A stretch of DNA of 64,000 bases, taken from positions 310,001-374,000 of the forward strand of contig NZ_OMPD01000008.1 of NCBI RefSeq assembly GCF_900312745.1, written 5' to 3'. The stretch is from Aquimarina sp. AU58 (GTDB taxonomy: Bacteria; Bacteroidota; Bacteroidia; Flavobacteriales; Flavobacteriaceae). Position 1 is the stretch's first letter. Each line of letters opens with the position of its first letter. The notes beneath the pieces are model-generated. The model saw only the letters and a list, made by a program, of their open reading frames with translations. It searched no databases and was not told the origin of the DNA. Made by a program: the position numbers and the translations under genes. This document shows positions 1-8,315 of this stretch, one piece after another.

Positions 1-320
1 ATATCAAAAAGTTAGAGCAACTTTTTGCAAATGATATTACCATGATTGCTGATGGTGGTAATAAAATTAACGTTCTTAGAAATTTCACCAGCGGAAAACA
101 AAGCTGTATCAAACTGATTCTTGAAGTTTTTAATGAATTTCAATCGCTACAAAACACCAGATATATTGAAGTTAATCACCAACCAGCAATAGCCTATTTT
201 GATAACGATATATTATCATCTTGCCAAGTATTTTCAATTAATCAAGATCAAAAAATTTATAAAATTAGTTCTGTAGTTGATCCTGAAAAACTCAAAAATA
301 TTGCAAAAAAGATGCGTTAG
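1..320 (+). CDS. C-terminal part of a SigJ-like ECF sigma-70 factor (5' end outside window)
   Basis: The frame is open from the first bases (first full codon at position 3) to a TAG at 318-320, so this is the last ~105 residues of a longer protein. The visible part matches the SnoaL-like C-terminal domain of SigJ-type ECF sigma factors: a stretch ending VNHQPAIAYFDND, followed by a hydrophobic strand and the closing pattern (IYKISSVVDPEKLKNI) typical of that family. The sigma2/sigma4 regions would lie upstream and cannot be seen. The assignment rests on family resemblance of the tail only. An unrelated SnoaL-like protein remains possible. Confidence 0.6.
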   Translation, partial: IKKLEQLFANDITMIADGGNKINVLRNFTSGKQSCIKLILEVFNEFQSLQNTRYIEVNHQPAIAYFDNDILSSCQVFSINQDQKIYKISSVVDPEKLKNIAKKMR

Positions 321-374
321 TGTCACGTTTTCATATTGTGATTTGTCATATAGGTAAATACAAATTTATATACA

Positions 375-890
375 ATGAAAGAAGATTTTTTTAACGATAC
401 GCTAGAAAATAAAGAAGTACTAATCCTGCCCAATGAAGGAGAAACATTTACTATGAATGGCATTTCTTTTACTTTTAAACTAACCAGTGAATTATCGAAT
501 AACCAACTAGGGGTATATGAAATAGTTTTAGCCCCCCGAGCCATTGGTGCCAAGTTACATTATCATAGATTTATGGATGAAACCTTTATAGTAAATAAAG
601 GAATACTCACTCTTTTTACAGGAACTAAAGGCGGTAAACATCTGATTGCCCCCGGTACCGTAGCATATGCTCCTAGATTTACCCCTCACGGATTTCAAAA
701 TGACACCGACGAAGAAGTCCGGCTTACCCTACTTTTTAATCCTTCACAAAAAAGAGAAGGTTTTTTTAGAGGATTATATGAAACGCTTAACAGTGACACT
801 ATTGATCCAGAAAAATATTTAAAACTTTATAACAAATACGATAGTTTTCCTGTCGATACTTCTAATATGTTACCTATTAGAGATCATTAA
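375..890 (+). CDS. Cupin-domain protein
   Basis: A 171-residue single-domain cupin. Both cupin motifs are complete: motif 1 has H62, H64, E69 and G76, and motif 2 has G94, P100, H105 and N109, so a divalent metal site is likely intact. No signal peptide is present, which points to the cytoplasm. Substrate and reaction cannot be read from the sequence; many relatives are dioxygenases, isomerases or small-molecule sensors. It lies 54 bases after the sigma-factor gene in the same direction and may be co-transcribed with it. No terminator is evident after it. Confidence 0.75.
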   Translation: MKEDFFNDTLENKEVLILPNEGETFTMNGISFTFKLTSELSNNQLGVYEIVLAPRAIGAKLHYHRFMDETFIVNKGILTLFTGTKGGKHLIAPGTVAYAPRFTPHGFQNDTDEEVRLTLLFNPSQKREGFFRGLYETLNSDTIDPEKYLKLYNKYDSFPVDTSNMLPIRDH

Positions 891-896
891 TTTTAA

Positions 897-1132
897 AGTG
901 ATTGGTCATGTTTTCACTTGTTTTCTTTCCTTTACCAGAGATGAATACATTAAAATTTGATAAAAATCGATACAATTTCATAGATTGTAATAGCAAACAG
1001 TATAAATTTGCAATATTGATTATATAATAAGCGGTAAAAGTATTTTTGTACATACACCTTACATTAAATCATTCCAACGCATTAATAATCAATAAATTAC
1101 ACTAAATAAAGAAAACTTTAACAGTAAAAAAC
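897..1132. other. Intergenic region before the TetR gene
   Basis: AT-rich spacer without a credible ORF. It holds two plus-strand -7-like matches, TAAATTTG at 1003-1010 and TATTTTTG at 1041-1048, but neither has a TTG at the expected 19-20 base spacing. A weak relative of the TetR operator (GATTGGTCA) lies at 900-908 and is not counted as a site. Confidence 0.3.
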
Positions 1133-1163
1133 TTGCTTTACTAGACGACTGGTCATATTTTTG
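1133..1163 (+). promoter_or_regulatory. Promoter of the TetR gene with the operator in its spacer
   Basis: A TTG at 1133-1135 and TATTTTTG at 1156-1163 are separated by 20 bases, matching the Bacteroidota housekeeping consensus TTG-N19/20-TAnnTTTG. Operator copy 1 (1143-1156) fills the spacer, so bound repressor would block polymerase. The predicted transcript start is only a few bases before the gene's start codons, giving a very short leader. Confidence 0.6.
1143..1156 (+). promoter_or_regulatory. TetR operator copy 1
   Basis: AGACGACTGGTCAT, one of four copies of AGWCGACYGGTCAW around the TetR gene and upstream of the MMPL transporter. Its place inside the tetR promoter spacer supports autoregulation. 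Confidence 0.6.
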
Positions 1164-1173
1164 TCGTCCCAAA

Positions 1174-1779
1174 ATGAAAATAATGTCGAAAACCATAAAA
1201 CATGAGATCAAAGCTGATTACCTTTTAGAAAAAGGGATGGAAATCATTTGGTCTAAAGGTTACAATGGTACTAGTGTAAATGACATTGTTAAGGCAGCTG
1301 ATGTTCCTAAAGGTTCTTTTTACTTCTATTTTGATAGTAAAGAAGATTTTGCAATTAAGGCTTTGGACAAGTATTTTACAACGCAGGTTACTCCTGCTTT
1401 AGTGATTTTACGTGACAAATCATTTTCTGCAAAACAACGTCTGATTAATTTTTATGAATATAGAATTGAAGTAGTAAAAAAAGAATTAGAATGCAAAAAT
1501 GGATGTATGGCTTGTAATCTAAGTAATGAAATGGCCGAACATAATGAAAACATACGAGAGGCTGTCTTAGAAAAACATGATACAATAAAGACAGAAATTA
1601 TTAAAGTTGCCATAGAAGCCCAAAAACAAGGAGAAATAGATGCTTCGATTGATGTTGCAAACATGGTAGATTTTATTGAAGATGCTGGTAAAGGAGCAAT
1701 GACAAGTATGAAAGAGACTCAAAGTGCTTATCCAATGGATAATGTAATGAATATGACCAGGCAGTTATTTTTAAAATAA
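1174..1779 (+). CDS. TetR/AcrR-family transcriptional repressor
   Basis: A 201-residue TetR-type regulator. The N-terminal helix-turn-helix spans roughly residues 33-53, including VNDIVKAADVPKGSFYFYF, which is typical of the family. The C-terminal ligand/dimer domain carries the CMACNLSNEMAEH-type segment seen in TetR C-terminal domains of the AcuR-like kind. ATG codons at 1174 and 1183 are both possible; the second gives the commoner MSK-type N-terminus. The repeated 14-base operator in its own promoter and in the region before the MMPL gene indicates that it represses itself and the transporter operon. The inducer is unknown; lipids, fatty acids or hydrophobic toxins are reasonable guesses from the operon content. 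Confidence 0.9.
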   Translation: MKIMSKTIKHEIKADYLLEKGMEIIWSKGYNGTSVNDIVKAADVPKGSFYFYFDSKEDFAIKALDKYFTTQVTPALVILRDKSFSAKQRLINFYEYRIEVVKKELECKNGCMACNLSNEMAEHNENIREAVLEKHDTIKTEIIKVAIEAQKQGEIDASIDVANMVDFIEDAGKGAMTSMKETQSAYPMDNVMNMTRQLFLK

Positions 1780-1796
1780 TTTTTTTTGATATATAT

Positions 1797-1810
1797 AGAC
1801 GACCGGTCAA
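1797..1810 (+). promoter_or_regulatory. TetR operator copy 2
   Basis: AGACGACCGGTCAA, 17 bases after the TetR stop codon. Its core GACCGGTC is a perfect palindrome, the most symmetric of the four copies. Similar flanking sequence follows copies 2 and 3 (GGTCAATT, then a TTAAAT-rich stretch), suggesting a degenerate tandem duplication with an 81-base period. Confidence 0.6.
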
Positions 1811-1877
1811 TTGTTAACATTTAAATAATCTTAAAGTATGATGTAAACCATAATTTAGTAAATCAAACAACATAAAT

Positions 1878-1891
1878 AGTCGACTGGTCAA
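1878..1891 (+). promoter_or_regulatory. TetR operator copy 3
   Basis: AGTCGACTGGTCAA, 81 bases after copy 2 and 135 bases before copy 4, in the 264-base region ahead of the MMPL gene. No matching TTG/TAnnTTTG promoter is recognisable next to it. Confidence 0.6.
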
Positions 1892-1996
1892 TTATAAAAC
1901 TTAAATGATTTTAAAATTTTTATCAAAGACCATGTCCTAATATCAATACTCAAATCGTCTAAACATAAAAACTTATAATAATCTGTATCATATCAT

Positions 1997-2026
1997 CTTG
2001 TAATATATTACAAGTCGACTGGTCAA
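1997..2026 (+). promoter_or_regulatory. TetR operator copy 4 overlapped by an 18-base palindrome
   Basis: AGTCGACTGGTCAA at 2013-2026, identical to copy 3 and 18 bases before the MMPL start codon. A perfect palindrome CTTGTAATATATTACAAG at 1997-2014 overlaps its left edge by two bases and could be a second protein's site or part of the promoter/leader. Confidence 0.55.
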
Positions 2027-2044
2027 CTAACAACTAATAATTAT

Positions 2045-4432
2045 ATGAATGCACTAAAAAAAGCAGGTAACGCTACCAATGCGTTTGCAAAGAAATGGGC
2101 AGAATTTGTAATCAAATTCAAATGGCCTGTATTAATTTCCACATTAGTCATTGCGATGGGGCTTGGTTCACAAGGTAATATGGAGTTTGATGGTGATTAT
2201 CACGTATTTTTCAGTGAATCTAACCCAGAACTCGAAGCTTTTGACGCTTTGCAGGATAAATACACCAAAGATGACAATATTGTTATTGTACTCTCTCCTT
2301 CTAATGGCGATATATTTACCAAAGAGAACCTAATTGCTATTGAAGAACTTACGGCCGAAGCCTGGAACACTCCCTACTCTTCTCGTGTAGATGCAGTAAC
2401 AAATTTTCAGCATACAAGTGCTCAGGGTGATGATTTATACGTAGACGATCTATCGTATGAATCTGCCTCTAAAACTGATTCAGAAATTAAAGCGATTAAA
2501 GAAAAAGCATTAAAAGAACCTCTTTTGGTAAATCGTCTGCTCAATGAAAAAGGAAGTGTTACTGCAATCAATGTAACCGTACGACTCCCAGGAAAAGATA
2601 GTGCCAAGGAGATACCAGAAGTAACTACTTTTGTTAGAAAATCAATTTCTGATTTTCAAGAAAAATATCCGAATTTTCAGATACACTCATCGGGATTAGT
2701 ACCTCTTAATACTGCTTTCTTCGAATCTTCAATGAGAGATATGATGTTAACCCTGATTATGTTGGTTATTGTAATCTTAACTACACTCATTCTCACAAGA
2801 AACTTTTTTAGCACCCTAGCTACGTTAATTGTTGTACTATTTTCTATTATGAGTGCAATTGGTTTTGTAGGAATTATGGGAATTAAGCTCACTCCGCCAT
2901 CTTCTGTTTTCCCTACAATGATATTAACTTTGGCTGTGGCAGATAGTATTCATATCCTGATTACTATGCTTCAAAAAATGCGTAAAGATGGATATACAAA
3001 AAAGGATGCTCTTGTCGAATCTATGCGTCTTAACTTCATGCCGGTTTTCATCACTAGTTTAACTACGGTTATAGGTTTCTTAACTATGAATTTTGGGGAT
3101 GTACCTCCGTTTTGGGACCTAGGAAATATTACCGCTTTTGGAATGACAATGGCCTTTTTCTATTCTACTACAGCATTACCTGCACTTATGGCAGTTCTTC
3201 CTGTAAAGGTTAAAGAAAAGAAAGGTATTCTTATAGAAAAGTCGAGCTGGTATACTAATCTTGGACATTTTGTAGCAAAACAACCTACAAAACTTGCAAT
3301 AATCTCTATAATAGTAATCGGTGCCTTTACATTTCTGGCTACCAAAAATCGATTTAATGATGAGTTTATCAACTATTTTGATGAAACCGTACAATTTAGA
3401 AGTGATACTGATTATATAAGCGAAAACTTAACCGGAATTTATAATGTTGAATTCTCTGTCGGAAGTGGAGAAAGCGGAGGGATCAATAACCCAGAGTATC
3501 TTAAAAAATTAAATGATTTTGAAGATTGGCTTAACGAACAACCCGAAGTGATACATGTAAACGCATTTAGTGAGGTTGCCAGAAGAGTAAATCGATCAAT
3601 GCACGGAGATAATGAATCTTATTATAGGGTTCCTAATAGTCGTGAAGAAGCAGCACAATATTTATTACTATATGAGCTTTCTTTACCATTTGGATTAGAT
3701 CTTAATAATCAAATTAATGTAGATAAATCTGAAAGCCGGGTCACTATAACACTGCAGAATATCTCTAGTGCCGAGATGATTGCTTTTTCAAAAAGAGCCG
3801 AAAAATGGTTACAGAACAATACCCCAAAACCTATGCATACTATTGGAGTAAGCCCAACACTTATGTTTTCTAAACTAGGCTTTAGACAAGCAGATAGCAT
3901 GCTTAAAGGAAATATAATTGCACTCATATTGATCTCTCTGGTATTAATGTTCGCACTAAGAAATTTTAAACTTGGTCTTCTAAGTATCATTCCTAATGTT
4001 ACTCCGGTTTTTATCGGGTTTGGATTTTGGGCAATGTACAAAGCTCAAATTAATACAGGAATGGTTATCGTTTTCGGGATGACTCTAGGGATAATAGTAG
4101 ATGATACTGTTCATTTCATGAGTAAATTCTTAAGAGCTCGCAGAGAATTAGGCTATGATGCCAGGCAAGCAGTTATCTACGCGTTTGAAACCGTCGGAAA
4201 AGCATTAGTAACTACTACAGTGGTACTCCTGGCTGGATTTGCTGTACTATCCACCTCATCATTCGCTTTAAATAGCTACATGGCGAGAATTACGGTTATT
4301 ATTATTCTGTCGGCCTTAATCATCGACTTTATATTACTGCCTGCTCTACTAATTCTTATTAGTAAAAAAGATAAGATTACTACAGAAACACCAGTAAAAG
4401 AATTAGAACCACAAATGCAACTTGATAAATAA
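2045..4432 (+). CDS. MMPL/RND-family transporter permease
   Basis: A 795-residue inner-membrane protein with the duplicated RND layout: one membrane helix near residue 30, a periplasmic loop, a five-to-six helix bundle, then the same again in the C-terminal half. Proton-relay-type acidic residues are visible in both halves: AVADSIHIL near residue 297 and GIIVDDTVHF near 681. This is the MMPL/sterol-sensing branch, whose members move lipids, hopanoids, pigments or hydrophobic drugs, rather than the AcrB branch. It starts 18 bases after a TetR operator and is followed after 29 bases by a LolA-like gene. Lipid or hydrophobic-compound export across the envelope is inferred from family and context; the substrate is not determinable. 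Confidence 0.9.
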   Translation: MNALKKAGNATNAFAKKWAEFVIKFKWPVLISTLVIAMGLGSQGNMEFDGDYHVFFSESNPELEAFDALQDKYTKDDNIVIVLSPSNGDIFTKENLIAIEELTAEAWNTPYSSRVDAVTNFQHTSAQGDDLYVDDLSYESASKTDSEIKAIKEKALKEPLLVNRLLNEKGSVTAINVTVRLPGKDSAKEIPEVTTFVRKSISDFQEKYPNFQIHSSGLVPLNTAFFESSMRDMMLTLIMLVIVILTTLILTRNFFSTLATLIVVLFSIMSAIGFVGIMGIKLTPPSSVFPTMILTLAVADSIHILITMLQKMRKDGYTKKDALVESMRLNFMPVFITSLTTVIGFLTMNFGDVPPFWDLGNITAFGMTMAFFYSTTALPALMAVLPVKVKEKKGILIEKSSWYTNLGHFVAKQPTKLAIISIIVIGAFTFLATKNRFNDEFINYFDETVQFRSDTDYISENLTGIYNVEFSVGSGESGGINNPEYLKKLNDFEDWLNEQPEVIHVNAFSEVARRVNRSMHGDNESYYRVPNSREEAAQYLLLYELSLPFGLDLNNQINVDKSESRVTITLQNISSAEMIAFSKRAEKWLQNNTPKPMHTIGVSPTLMFSKLGFRQADSMLKGNIIALILISLVLMFALRNFKLGLLSIIPNVTPVFIGFGFWAMYKAQINTGMVIVFGMTLGIIVDDTVHFMSKFLRARRELGYDARQAVIYAFETVGKALVTTTVVLLAGFAVLSTSSFALNSYMARITVIIILSALIIDFILLPALLILISKKDKITTETPVKELEPQMQLDK

Positions 4433-4461
4433 TAAATAAAAACAATAAAGAATCTATTACT

Positions 4462-5235
4462 ATGAGAACATTAATTTTAGCTGGACTTGCAGTACTAAGT
4501 ACTATAACTTTAACAGCACAAAATGCAGAAGAACGAGGTTTGCAAATTGCCAAAGCAGCAGATCAGGCAGATCAAGGTTTCAATAGTTCTGTTGTAAACC
4601 TAAAAATGACACTAAAAAATAAAAATGGGCAAACCAGTGAACGGTTATTAATTACCCGAACTTTAGAACAAACAACAGATGGAGATAAATCGTTGATTGT
4701 TTTTAATAGCCCAAAAGATGTGAAAGGAACCTCGACATTAACTTTTACTCATAAAATTGGGGCAGATGATCAATGGCTATTCTTACCTTCGATAAAAAGG
4801 GTAAAAAGAATATCTTCTAACAATAAATCTGGCCCTTTTGTAGGTAGCGAATTTGCATATGAGGATCTTTCTTCGCAAGAAGTAGAAAAATACGGTTATA
4901 AATTTCTGGAAGAAAAAGGAAATTTATTAATCGTAGAACAAGATCCTGTTGATCCTAAATCTGGGTATACAAGACGTATTGTTACTTACAATAAAGATAA
5001 AGGATATCGAATAGAAAAGGTTGAATTCTATGATCGCAAAAATTCACTGCTAAAAACACTTAACTATAGTGATTATAAATTATATAAAGGGCAATTCTGG
5101 AGAGCATTAACTCTTCATATGGTAAATCACCAAAGTAATAAAGAAACCGTATTAAAATTTAGTGATTATAATTTTGAGGCAGCACTTGCCGATGAAGATT
5201 TTACGCAAGTTGCTCTAAAACGGGCAGGGCGATAA
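4462..5235 (+). CDS. LolA-like periplasmic lipoprotein-sorting-type protein
   Basis: A 257-residue exported protein with a signal peptide ending near residue 20 (TLTAQ, signal peptidase I type; no lipobox cysteine). The rest matches the outer membrane lipoprotein-sorting (LolA-like, PF17131) family: repeated long beta strands with motifs such as DDQWLFLPSIKRVKRI and FVGSEFAYEDL. These proteins share the open-barrel fold that shields acyl chains in the periplasm. It is too divergent to be the housekeeping LolA. Between an MMPL permease and an outer-membrane barrel it is the natural periplasmic shuttle of the system. The downstream gene starts 10 bases after its stop. Confidence 0.85.
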   Translation: MRTLILAGLAVLSTITLTAQNAEERGLQIAKAADQADQGFNSSVVNLKMTLKNKNGQTSERLLITRTLEQTTDGDKSLIVFNSPKDVKGTSTLTFTHKIGADDQWLFLPSIKRVKRISSNNKSGPFVGSEFAYEDLSSQEVEKYGYKFLEEKGNLLIVEQDPVDPKSGYTRRIVTYNKDKGYRIEKVEFYDRKNSLLKTLNYSDYKLYKGQFWRALTLHMVNHQSNKETVLKFSDYNFEAALADEDFTQVALKRAGR

Positions 5236-5245
5236 ATCTAAATAA

Positions 5246-5629
5246 ATGAAATACACAAGGCTCAGTTTGTTATATCCTATAGTAATTCTTTTGGTTACTG
5301 GATTTTTATTGTTATCACGACCTGGTCTTGTGTTTTCCCTTATGCAAAGTAATACCACATACCCATCTGAACTTGCAAATTTATTGGGAATGATTTTTTT
5401 AGGATTTGAGTTTTCGATGATTCTTATTTATAAGTATCAGGTTCAAAAAATATACAAATGAACCATAGTAATACGGATCTTTTTTAGCCTTTGCTTAATC
5501 AGATCGTATTACGCATATCAAAACCCGCTTTTTATTGCTTTACTTTTTATCATCCTTATTGGAGTATTGATCACAGTTCTTGGTCTGGTTAAAGATCAGG
5601 AAATAAAAAAACGAATACATGAAGATTAA
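5246..5629 (+). pseudogene. Small multi-pass membrane protein gene interrupted by an in-frame TGA
   Basis: The first part, 5246-5461, encodes 71 residues with two hydrophobic helices and stops at TGA (5459-5461). The same frame then stays open for another 55 codons to TAA at 5627-5629. That stretch reads as further membrane protein: a first hydrophobic segment, then LFIALLFIILIGVLITVLGL, then a charged tail (KDQEIKKRIHED). It has no ATG of its own, and its end overlaps the next gene's start (5619) by 11 bases, a normal operon junction. Without it, a 157-base hole would break a tight operon. A single nonsense change in a ~126-residue gene, a sequencing error, or programmed TGA readthrough would each explain this. 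The family was not recognised. Confidence 0.6.
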
Positions 5630-6827
5630 ATTTATCTATTGTATAATTCTGCTACTATGCATTGGTAATACAATATATGCTCAAAACGAAAAACCTAAAA
5701 AGGTAAATCACGATTTTGAGTTAGAATTAGAAGGAGAATATCGCTATTTCTATGATAATGCTCTTTTTGAAGATCAGGAAGATCATTTTCCTTCTCTGGC
5801 AATACGACCAGAATATAAAGCCGAATGGAATGCCGGATATGAAAGTATTAACTTTAAAGGTTTTTTTAGGCTAGACGTTGATGATGAACGAACCCATTGG
5901 GATATACGTGAACTATATTATCAAAAAGCTAAAAAAAACTGGGAATTTAACCTCGGGCTTAAAAAGGTCTATTGGGGTGTCGCCGAAAGTAATCACTTGG
6001 TAGATATCATTAATCAAACCGATGCTGTTGAAACTTTTGACGGTGAGGAGAAATTAGGACAACCTATGGCTCAGTTTACATGGATTACTGAGAAATTTGG
6101 AACTTTTGATTTCTTTTATCTCCCCTATCATCGTAAACGTGCTTTCTCTGGCAAAAAAGGAAGATTACGGTTCCCGGTAGTAATTGATAAAGATGATCTG
6201 GGATATGAAAGCAGTGCCAAAGAATGGAGACAGGATGTTGCTTTTCGCTGGAAACATTATTTTGATATTTTTGATATCGGCATCTCTCATTTTTATGGAA
6301 CCGGCAGAGAACCTCTTTTTGTATTTGATACCACAGGAAATATCAACGCTTTTTACCCGGTAATACATCAAACTGGTTTAGATCTGCAGATTACCCATGA
6401 TGCTTTTCTATGGAAACTAGAATCTATTTATCGTACTGCGGATGCTCAGGAGTTCTTTGCTATGGTAGCCGGTCTCGAGTATACATTCTCTAATATCGAT
6501 GGAAATGGACTTGATATAGGCGTTCTGGGTGAGTATTTGTATGATGAGCGAGACGAACTAGCCTTAAATGCATTACAAAATGATGTATTCTTCGGAAGTC
6601 GTATTGCTTTTAATGACACTCAGGATACATCAATATTAATTGGAGGAATTGCCGATCTAGAATCTAGCACCACAATTTTTAGTCTCGAAGCTTCAAGGCG
6701 TTTTGGTAGTAGCTGGACTGCAGCAATTGAAGCCCGTATTTTTAATGAAATTGATGATGGTGAATTGATCTTATCGAATTTTAGAGAAGATAGTTTTTTT
6801 AGAATCTCTATTTCTAAATATTTCTAA
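5619..6827 (+). CDS. Outer-membrane beta-barrel protein (porin-like) of the MMPL operon
   Basis: A 402-residue protein with a signal peptide ending at about residue 21 (NTIYA-Q). The mature part alternates polar and aromatic residues as in transmembrane beta strands, and it ends in FRISISKYF, the aromatic C-terminus typical of BAM-assembled barrels. It has no plug or TonB features. In other bacteria MMPL plus LolA-like genes are often joined by a DUF1302-like barrel; this protein may be the Bacteroidota counterpart, but direct homology could not be confirmed by eye. Its start overlaps the upstream frame by 11 bases, suggesting translational coupling. A strong hairpin follows 23 bases after the stop. 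Confidence 0.75.
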   Translation: MKIKFIYCIILLLCIGNTIYAQNEKPKKVNHDFELELEGEYRYFYDNALFEDQEDHFPSLAIRPEYKAEWNAGYESINFKGFFRLDVDDERTHWDIRELYYQKAKKNWEFNLGLKKVYWGVAESNHLVDIINQTDAVETFDGEEKLGQPMAQFTWITEKFGTFDFFYLPYHRKRAFSGKKGRLRFPVVIDKDDLGYESSAKEWRQDVAFRWKHYFDIFDIGISHFYGTGREPLFVFDTTGNINAFYPVIHQTGLDLQITHDAFLWKLESIYRTADAQEFFAMVAGLEYTFSNIDGNGLDIGVLGEYLYDERDELALNALQNDVFFGSRIAFNDTQDTSILIGGIADLESSTTIFSLEASRRFGSSWTAAIEARIFNEIDDGELILSNFREDSFFRISISKYF

Positions 6828-6849
6828 AAAAACAAAAACCGTATAAATG

Positions 6850-6882
6850 AAAAAGCCATCCCTAGTTAACAGGATGGCTTTT
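6850..6882. terminator. Bidirectional intrinsic terminator
   Basis: AAAAGCCATCC and GGATGGCTTTT flank a short loop: an 11-base-pair stem with A/T runs on both sides. It lies between the convergent barrel gene and the metalloprotease gene and can serve both. Confidence 0.8.
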
Positions 6883-6915
6883 ATAAAAAGTTCAAAGCTT
6901 ATCTATAACTAATTC

Positions 6916-7767
6916 TTAGTACAGGTAGTTTAAAGCAGTTCTATCTCTGTTACTAAACTCTCCATCTTCACTTCCATCGAAACAAGAGATCATAATAGAA
7001 TCTGTATCTAAACCACTTTGTCCCCACTGATTAGCAGTAGGAGTTCCTGGAATATGAATAGCTCCTATACCAGCAGACCCTTCATTACTATTATCACATC
7101 TTCTTCGAGCATAATCAGTATGTCTGAATCCTAAACAGTGTCCCATTTCATGACCCATTAAATGCTCCATAGCATTATTACTTAAACTGTTACTACCTGC
7201 ATTAATTTGAATCCACTTATATGGTCTTCCTCCACTAGGAAAACCTGCAGATCCTCCTGCACCCGAAGAACCATTATTATATACTACCATATCAGCACTG
7301 GTAGATGCAGCAAAAGATAGACTGAAACTTAGTGTATTATTTAATGCATTATAATTATTAACAGCCCACTGAAGTCCTGTACGCATTTTACTAGTTAAAG
7401 CATACCCAGATCCTGTATACCCAATAATACTAATATTTCTATTACCACTAGACACAAGGTTATTGGTTCTGTATTGCTTATTCCCATTTTCTATTTCTGC
7501 CAGTTTTTGTTCTGCCAATTTATTAATTGCCAAAATAAGATCGCTAGATTGTATAGCTTCTTCTACTGACCCATCTGGATGTTTTACCGTTACATATTCT
7601 GCTCCAAAATCGTTAACTCCTGCATCATGCAATGCCTGAATATGAGCTTTTGAAAGTTGCTCTGTAACAGCTTCTGGTTGTGTCTCGTTAGAAACTTCTT
7701 TTTTTTCGCAAGATGTTGTAAATCCTGCAACGATAGCGCAAAGCGCTAATACTTTGATTTTTTTCAT
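6916..7767 (-). CDS. M57-type (dual-action HEIGH) zinc metalloprotease lipoprotein
   Basis: A 283-residue lipoprotein with lipobox TTSC (C20). The catalytic region has the metzincin zinc motif HEMGHCLGFRHTD (H206, E207, H210, H216) and a Met-turn-like DSIMIS near 257-261. This matches the peptidase M57 / dual-action HEIGH metallopeptidase family. The segment before the catalytic domain (about 21-110) is polar and may be a propeptide. Being lipid-anchored, it is expected at the cell surface or in the periplasm, as a degradative or processing protease. It is a single-gene unit with a shared terminator downstream and a ~550-base upstream region. Confidence 0.85.
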   Translation of the reverse strand: MKKIKVLALCAIVAGFTTSCEKKEVSNETQPEAVTEQLSKAHIQALHDAGVNDFGAEYVTVKHPDGSVEEAIQSSDLILAINKLAEQKLAEIENGNKQYRTNNLVSSGNRNISIIGYTGSGYALTSKMRTGLQWAVNNYNALNNTLSFSLSFAASTSADMVVYNNGSSGAGGSAGFPSGGRPYKWIQINAGSNSLSNNAMEHLMGHEMGHCLGFRHTDYARRRCDNSNEGSAGIGAIHIPGTPTANQWGQSGLDTDSIMISCFDGSEDGEFSNRDRTALNYLY

Positions 7768-8250
7768 TTTAATTAAGTTGAATTTGTGTAGTTATTAAAA
7801 ACTAAAAATAGAGTAGTTATGCTCTATTTTAAATACAATTATGTAGAAAGCTTTGAACTTTTCTAAATTTTTGCGGTTTGAAGATATGATATTTTTTTGG
7901 AAAAATTAGTTAATTTTTTAAACTATTTATTACAAATACGGTAAAACCGTAGGATTCTTCTAATAAAAATACAAAAAAGGCAATTTTTAAATAACATAAA
8001 AAATCGATCAAATGCACAATTCTTATACTTTCTTAATATGTTAACAAGGTGTTAAAACAAGAGATGAATAGGGATGTTAAAGAAAACTTAATTAAGTATT
8101 AGAAGCACGAGATGAAGAAAGTTTTTTCCTACATATCATAAAGTTTAAGTTTTAAAAAATGATAGTTTAAATATTTAACAAAAATTAAAAAAACATGTTC
8201 ATATAAAACAACTATAATATCAAACCTATTCTTAGTGACACAATTTAAGG
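7768..8250. other. AT-rich intergenic region without genes
   Basis: Between divergently placed transcription ends and starts, this stretch has no ORF with coding character. A small hairpin ATAGAG...CTCTAT lies near 7807-7829, in the leader of the metalloprotease gene. No complete promoter was recognised. Confidence 0.3.
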
Positions 8251-8280
8251 TATAAAAAAAGTCCATAATATGGACTTATA
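8251..8280 (-). terminator. Terminator of clpS
   Basis: Stem AAGTCCAT/ATGGACTT (8 base pairs, three-base loop). Read on the minus strand it is followed by a run of T, 36 bases after the clpS stop. Confidence 0.7.
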
Positions 8281-8315
8281 ATGTTATAAAACGAAAAATT
8301 TTAATCTATATTCGA

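Noticed and set aside
900..908. Possible fifth TetR operator (GATTGGTCA)
   Set aside because: Only the right half resembles the motif and the left half is missing a base; below the standard of the other four.
3709..4041. 110-residue minus-strand frame inside the MMPL gene
   Set aside because: Antisense shadow of membrane-helix codons; no domain character.
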